In this document: positions 57,919 to 64,000 of the stretch, piece after piece
Layout: every line of letters begins with the position of its first letter
Numbering within the stretch: position 1 is the stretch's first letter
NCBI GenBank assembly: GCA_015680685.1
Contig: MNCI01035238.1
Coordinates: 44,720-108,719 of the forward strand
Length of the DNA: 64,000 nt
From: Gnetum montanum
Lineage: Eukaryota > Streptophyta > Gnetopsida > Gnetales > Gnetaceae
Reading direction: 5' to 3'
Made by a program: the position numbers and the translations under genes
The notes under the pieces: model-generated
The model's database searches: none
Told to the model about the DNA's origin: nothing
Seen by the model: only the letters and a program-made list of their open reading frames with translations

Positions 57919-60900
57919 ATGCAGAGAGTCGTGGACAGCGCGCTTGGTGTTGCCAAAGAGTATGAACCAATCCATTTCTTGGCTTAATTTTGTTCTGTTA
58001 TTGTTTGTTTTTGCCGAAATGTTTTGGGTTGCAAATAGGTTAAGCTTTGCAATTAGTTCAATTCGTGTTTTTGAGTTTTTGATTCTGATATAGCGTTTAG
58101 TTAATTTGATGAACTTGTTCTGCAGAGTATGTTTTCCCCGATTTTTATGATTTAAGATGTTGACTATTGGGTAGCGTTTGTTCGTCGTAGTTGAATGATT
58201 TTGTAGCTTCACGCGGTTGTCAATTCAAGGATGTGATGGGAGTTACATGTTACAGAAAATGACATTTTAGCCGATTGATTTCTTTATTATGTTTTGCTTT
58301 GAGAATGAAATTACTTTTTGAAAATTATTGTCATTGTAATGCAACCTGATATCAAAGATTTCTTTAACTGGGAACTGTGTTTTCAACTGAGCTTATGAAG
58401 TATAGAGGATTTTGTCTTGGAGGCAGTGGTATGTTATTCGATAGTTTTAGTTTTAGTTTTATATTTCGTGTAAGTGACATTTAGTGGTAAGGTGAGAAAA
58501 CCCCAGTTTTCTCGTTTAAAGAGTATTATGCAAATATTAATGTAAATTTATTCCGTTTATGTCCGTTTATGCCTTATAGAGGATCTCATAAATCTTCTTA
58601 TATGTATTCCTGATTGCACATCAATACTTATGTAGATGTATGGTTGGATATTTGCGATATTTAAAGAATAACACAGTTAGTTGAGTTGAAGTACACAGGT
58701 TGTAGTACACAAACAGTACATCAACACTTCAAGGTTTCATGAGTGAAAAAAAATATACTTGAATAAGAATTGAAATGCACATCTTATATCCTAAAACATT
58801 CATACGTGTTAGTTTCCAGATAGCTCAAAGACCAAGGAAAAGTTGAATTTTGAAACTTGCTTTATTTTTTACAGGTTGTCCTCATTGAGGAAATAATCAA
58901 TGTTAATACATACTTCTGCTCTGTTGTTTATGTCTAAGTTTTGTTTTGGAATGTTCATGACTGTATTGGGTTTCATAGCTTGTTTCAATCACAAAGTTTT
59001 TTTCTTGAATGCTTGCAGATCTGTCAAAACATTCACACATGAGTCAATCAACAATGTTGTGAGGTTCATAAATGGCTTTTCTACTCTTCTTCTTTCTATA
59101 TTACCGGGAAGAACAACCATCTTGGAAGGCATCCATGGATGGGAGTTGAAGCCATCCTTTCAAGCTCCTCGACTCCCTCGCTGGATGGAAGAGTAAGTTC
59201 TAAGATTACACAACTTTATATTTACATTAAGGTATTAGTCTAGTGATAAGACTCCTGACATAGAAAACATCGGTTATGGGTTCAAGTACAGTGGGAAACA
59301 CTGAGTTATAGAAACAAAAAAAGTTAAAAAAAAAGGATGAAAAGAAAACAAAAACAAACAAATTTCTGTAAAAGGAATCTGAAACTACATTCAGTTTCAG
59401 TTTCATATTTATGAGCATTTGGCATATAATGAATTTCTATTTTTTACAATTAGATTATCAAAAATAGCACATTGGATGTGCTGTGTGTTTCCATTTAATT
59501 CAAACTGTTCTTTATTCATTTTTTGTACCCTTCTAGCATTGCAGATAATATGTAATAAATGCAATTTAGTTCTTATTATGTGTTCTAGAATTCTTGCTGA
59601 TTGAAGTTAAAATTCTTGATGACAGTGGTGTATCATCCTTCAATGAATTTATCCATGATTTTTCTAGAGAATTTGAATGCTCTTCAGACACAGAAAATGA
59701 CTCTGGTGTGGAAGATATTGAAGATAATACTATACCTTCTTCACCATGTCGTCAAGCATCACATCTTTCTCGATGCAGCTCTCTGCGATCTGATAAATAT
59801 CAGAAGTCCTTGTATAAAAGAATTTTTGGATGGATCTTATGGCCTCTTAAATGGGTCTGGCCACTCAAAGTTATTGTTCCACAACATTCATCCCATTCCA
59901 GTTTGACAAATTCTACTAAGTTGAATAGGTCAGCATTCAGCGTACCAACCAGTAAAGGAAGCTTCATGCAAATGTCTGGACTAGCAAGTATTAGAGACCA
60001 TATGGTCCATCGAATAACAGATCGAAGACGTGGTTTAGTTGAGGTCATTTATAGGTGCTTTTAGTTAATTTTTTCTCATTATATTTTTTATTGTCTCCTT
60101 ATTGTCAACCAGATCAATATATACAAAATTGTTATTGCATATTTTATCTCATTTGTGCTGTAATCACATGAATTGCTGTTACATTATTCTGATCAAAGTA
60201 TTTATGTTTTAACAGGATGTACAACTTGTCATCGAGGTTGCTATAGAACTTGTGTTTGATTTTGTAAGAAAATTCATGCATTGTGTTCTCTCTCCTCTTG
60301 AAACATGCAAATATCAATTACAAAGGTTGATTTTTGGAAAAACAAGGGATGAGCATCAAAATATTGTTGGCGATGCTGTTGATCAACAACATTCAACTCT
60401 TGGTGATCCTTATTCTGGATCTGACTCTCAGCAAATAAAATTTCAACCATCTTTGAACACAGATTCGCGAACATGCGAGGATGTTATAACAGAGCTAGGG
60501 TACTGTAGTATATCCTTGTTTATATCATATTTGAACTTGCTATTACTGGCATGATTTTGAATGGATAAGTTAATATTGTACTGAGAGATCAAATCTAACA
60601 GATACAAAAATTCAAGCTGAAAGAGCTGGCTTATTGACTGATAAGTGTCTTTTAAGTATTATGATTTCTAACTGTCATACTTTTTTAGGTATCCATATGA
60701 AGCTATCCGTGTCACTACAGAGGATGGTTATGTTCTTCTTCTTGAAAGAATTCCAAGGTAGATGGGATTTTATACTTACAGATGTCCATTTATAAATTTA
60801 TATTCTTTTCATTAAGTATTATCCTTGAGCTTGAGATGAAACCTTTTTGCATGTCAAAATAGATGCATGATTGTATCCTTGCTTGCAGTTTTTGAGAAAT

Positions 60901-63900
60901 ACGATGGTCTTGTAACTATAGTATAGTCCATCTTGCAGTTTGATCTAGAAACCATAAATTTTGAATTATAAGAGGATTACACCATGATAAAATAGTCTTG
61001 TAAAATTTTTAAATTTGTTTCAGTATTAAGTTTCAACATGAAAAATCTGTATCGACAAACTTATGTAATCTTGTTGGTAAAAGTTAAAAACTTTGCTTCA
61101 AAACTACTTCTTAAGGCAAAGCATGCTGCTCTCAGTTGTCGAGGTTTATTAACAGTTCGGTTATCAAACCAAATAAACATGTTTTTTAACATAAAAATTC
61201 TTGCTAGTGTATATTATTTAAATGAACATGTTTTCTGCTTCTTGCAATCTGAAACCATATTAACACGCAAGTAATCAATGCTTATAGAAATCAAATGGTA
61301 TTATATCAACAAAAGTCAGAATATCGGTGGCAAAGAACTTTTATATCCTGAATATTCATATTTTTTTCGTAGATATCAGAATTTATTGCAAGCAGAATTT
61401 GGAGTGTAATAGGAGTAGCATTCGTAAAGTTGCCTTGATTGCAATATGGTGAAATGAACTGGGTTTGATTAACCTGGGAAGGTTACCTATGGAGTTTTTT
61501 TGAGCAAACAAATGATGGGAAATCAACTTTATGTTTATTGGTTGAACATTTAAGAATACTTAGCCAGTTACGTGCTTAGCATCAATAATCTTAGGACAAA
61601 GATGCTTGGACCATGCCAATTGACTTTCAGTTCTGAAACACCCTTGGAATACTATATTTAAGCTAGGGAGGGAAAGCTTGTTTGTTGTAGTTGACTGTTG
61701 GGAAAATCTGCTTCATTGTACTGTGTAGAAAAATCATTACTGTATGAGATACAATGTAGGATATCAAACTTGTTGGAATCTCTTGTAAAGTTTTGCAATA
61801 TTAATTAACTTCCGGAACAAGCATTGCAAAAAAGTTGCATCCTATTAATTTTCTAGCCTTCTATAGTAGATATGGAAAATCTGTACTCAACTATAAGAAA
61901 GTGACTTATGTGTGTATATTTTATATGAAATCATGGAAGAGATGATAAAGTACTCGCCTTCCCAAAACCAATATGAGGGTTTTCCTTGATCTTAAGTTTT
62001 AAATATACTTTCTGCATTACTTAAGTATTTTATTAAATCCACTGGTTGTTGATTAAGTTGTCACTTGTTAGAAGCAGTTTTTGCATGGAGGTTATATGAG
62101 ACCAATACATTACCCCAATGGTTACATAAAAAATTGTATGCATCCTGAAGCTCATAAGTTGAGTGTTGTAGCTTTCATTGTGGATGTCTGGGTTTTGTTG
62201 ACTACCGGAAAAATGCTTTCACAAACGTTTAATTATTGTTTTTCAATTTTCACTTGCATTGACCTTTGCAGGTTGTTCCTTGAATGTGTAATGCTTTATA
62301 TATATATATATATATATATCATAGTTTTGGTTTAATTCCTCTTATCGTTTGGTGAGGACTGTGTTAATAAGTAAGAATAACAACAATGCAGGAATATAAG
62401 GATAGTGCAGATCAGTAGGCAGTAAACTGATAACATGCACTATGAGTTTCTTGTGCACTTTCTTTAACTGGTCTTTTGTACCAGCTCCACGAAAATAATT
62501 TTTTTATAAGTGTCATTGAGCTGTGAGTTATTTTTGCAAATTTATTGACTAATTTTGGGATGTGTTTGTCTAATTGACGCTGTTAATATGAACAGCCTCA
62601 ATTAGTGTTCAGAACTGACAAGCCATCTAATTTTTACAAAATTTTCAGGTGTGTTCCCTTTTCAAAATTCTAATTATAGGCAAAGTTTTCAGTTTAGTTG
62701 CTTCATTTTAGGTTGCTATATTAATCCACAGTTTAGTGGGCCTAAGGCTGATGACGGGCCTGCTGCTTCTAACACCATTCCTGCATACTTGGATCACTGC
62801 CACAAGCAGCAATTCTGCATTGCTGCTGTCAACATGACTACAATTTTTGAATTAACCCAGTAGCTTAGCAGTGCCTTTACATCTGTCATTGAGGCCACTC
62901 TACATATTGCAGTGACTCCTACTACTGTTCATGAGACGATTTGACAATTGTTTAGAGACTGCTCCGACTCCTACTCTCTTTCATGAGGTGATTTGACAAT
63001 TTTTTAGAGTTAGCTGTCTGTTTGGAGAGAACATAGCGGTTACCCCAAGCTTCCCTGTATTAGGACCATCACATTCACCATCAAATCTCAGCTGATGTTT
63101 TACTAATGTTAGCTTTTGGTTAGTCTTTAAAAAGAATATTATTTTTGGTGGTTCATGTATGTGTTATGGACAACGTTATCCGAACTTAAAATTGTCTATA
63201 AAATACTTATGTGAATACTGATGTCAGAATGTTTCAATTCAATATTTAAGGAATTTGTTTTTCCTGCTTATTTACTTCTTAATTATTTATAATAATTTTA
63301 GTGATTAACGATTTATTAGTGGTATTTTGTTTCACAAAATTAACAAGAAGAATAAAAGCATCTTTGACCATTTAAGTGTTAAATTTGCAAGGAGATTTTG
63401 AAGTGATATTTTATTTTCCTTGAAAATCCTGATTTTGAAGTTATGTCTGAGTGATTTTATGTTTGTTGAAGGCTTGGAGAATCATTATTCTAGCATAGTT
63501 TTTTACATTTGGTGGTAATGTAGCTGTCAAACTATCTAATTAATTTTCCTTTTTTTTTTGTTCTTTTATTTCAGGCGTGATTCCAAGAAGGTTCTTTACT
63601 TGCAACATGGACTATTTGACTCATCGCTGGGGTAAGTTGAAATCGGAACTTGTAGCTTAACACAGTTGCTTTATAGTGTAGCAAGCTTTTCCCATGTTAA
63701 TAAACATAATTACTCCCATCAGAGTCAGGGATAAAGTACATGTTAAAATTATGCTATCTATATAATTCTATCACAGGCTGTTGGGTGAAGCTACACAGCA
63801 AAGAGTTGCAATTAAAACCCAAGAACCTATAATTGATCATGCAACATAAATGGTTTCTCATTCTTATTTGGGAATTTTCTAACACACAATTTTTGGGCTT

Positions 63901-63957
63901 GCAGGTGGGTATCAAATGGAGTTGTTGGCTCCCAAGCATTTGCAGCTTATGATCAAG
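57919..63957 (+). CDS. Alpha/beta-hydrolase lipase, N-terminal 365 codons (7 exons, 3' part outside window)
   Basis: Exons inferred from GT/AG borders and frame: 57919-57959, 59019-59192, 59626-60043, 60216-60499, 60689-60757, 63575-63631, 63905-63957. The joined frame is open. It starts MQRVVDSALGVAKESVKTF, then a hydrophobic stretch (VVRFINGFSTLLLSILPG), 'GWELKPSFQAPRLPRWMEDG', an acidic Ser-rich segment, a Trp-rich segment 'IFGWILWPLKWVWPLKVIV', and a basic 'DRRRGLVEDVQLVIEVAIEL'. The lipase N-terminal domain begins at 'ELGYPYEAIRVTTEDGYVLL' and continues with 'YLQHGLFDSSLGWVSNGVVG'; the HG is the expected oxyanion-hole region. It resembles the plant family of Arabidopsis At1g73920/At1g18460 (about 700 residues). 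The nucleophile Ser and the rest of the triad lie downstream. Likely membrane-associated; substrate (acylglycerol or other ester) not shown. Intron 5 is 2.8 kb. Confidence 0.88.
60758..63574 (+). other. Long intron 5 of the lipase gene (2.8 kb)
   Basis: GTAGAT donor and TTTCAG acceptor. It is AT-rich and holds a (TA) microsatellite at 62297-62319 and no transposon ends or coding frame that I can support. The other introns are 106 to 1059 bp where complete (intron 1, 57960-59018, is the next longest). Confidence 0.75.
62297..62319. repeat. (TA)n microsatellite
   Basis: About 11.5 uninterrupted TA units inside intron 5. Confidence 0.95.
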
Positions 63958-63960
63958 GTT

Positions 63961-63962
<2 letters not shown>

Positions 63963-63990
<28 letters not shown>
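63963..63990. repeat. (TC)14 microsatellite
   Basis: Uninterrupted TC repeat a few bases after the exon 7 donor (63958), continuing as ttctc. It lies in the pyrimidine-rich start of intron 7. Confidence 0.95.
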
Positions 63991-63995
<5 letters not shown>

Positions 63996-64000
63996 AACAT

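Noticed and set aside
58900-59196. 98-codon frame as a separate small gene
   Set aside because: Its second half is exon 2 of the lipase gene; the first half is intron sequence upstream of the cag acceptor at 59018.
62651-62863. 70-codon frame in intron 5 as an exon
   Set aside because: No link in frame to exons 5 or 6, which join perfectly to each other across the intron, and no family similarity.

Overview
This 64 kb window looks like a nuclear scaffold from a seed plant with a large, repeat-rich genome. A conifer or other gymnosperm is my best guess, but no species can be named from the sequence. The evidence is AT-rich DNA, nested and heavily decayed LTR retrotransposons primed by plant tRNA-Asp, and the 5' half of an intron-rich plant lipase gene. 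There are single ambiguous bases at 4032 and 54945. I see no bacterial-style operons, CRISPR, rRNA or tRNA genes.

About 85% of the window is transposon. Five copies (A to D and F) belong to one Ty3/gypsy family of the Athila type. The LTRs are about 0.8 kb and mostly run TGATGA...TCATCA; three copies have a recognisable tRNA-Asp primer site. The order is gag, aspartic protease, RT, RNase H, integrase, then a conserved non-coding spacer of about 2 kb. A (1-2129, minus) is the youngest by eye. B (10248-23105, minus) is full length and is split by a 3.0 kb solo-LTR-like insertion with a perfect 5-bp target duplication. F (23752-30929, plus) keeps gag, protease and both LTRs but has lost RT to integrase. 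C (34029-42470, minus) lost its 5' LTR in a rearrangement, and D (about 46040-55282, minus) has lost its 3' LTR.

Two further elements, E (42470-46040, minus) and G (4416-7482, plus), share the LTR R/U5 and 3' end with this family. They encode an unrelated coiled-coil protein, whose N-terminal domain in E resembles the 'putative plant transposon protein' domain, and have no visible pol. They look like a non-autonomous family using the Athila-type machinery. G sits in a three-LTR array with an older LTR (about 3574-4340).

Older debris lies between: a possible TIR element (2162-3165), a gypsy integrase-like fragment (23106-23751), a chromovirus-like RT/RNase H (30930-32660), a LINE RT (32850-34015) and a candidate solo LTR carrying a 62-bp minisatellite (55320-56370).

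The only convincing host gene is at the right end, on the plus strand. Seven exons (57919-63957) encode the first 365 residues of an alpha/beta-hydrolase lipase. The gene runs off the window before its catalytic nucleophile. The most notable signals are the E/G family, a palindrome array in the U3 promoters, a recurrent stop-CTA at the gag/pol boundary and an RD/RS-rich insert in Gag.
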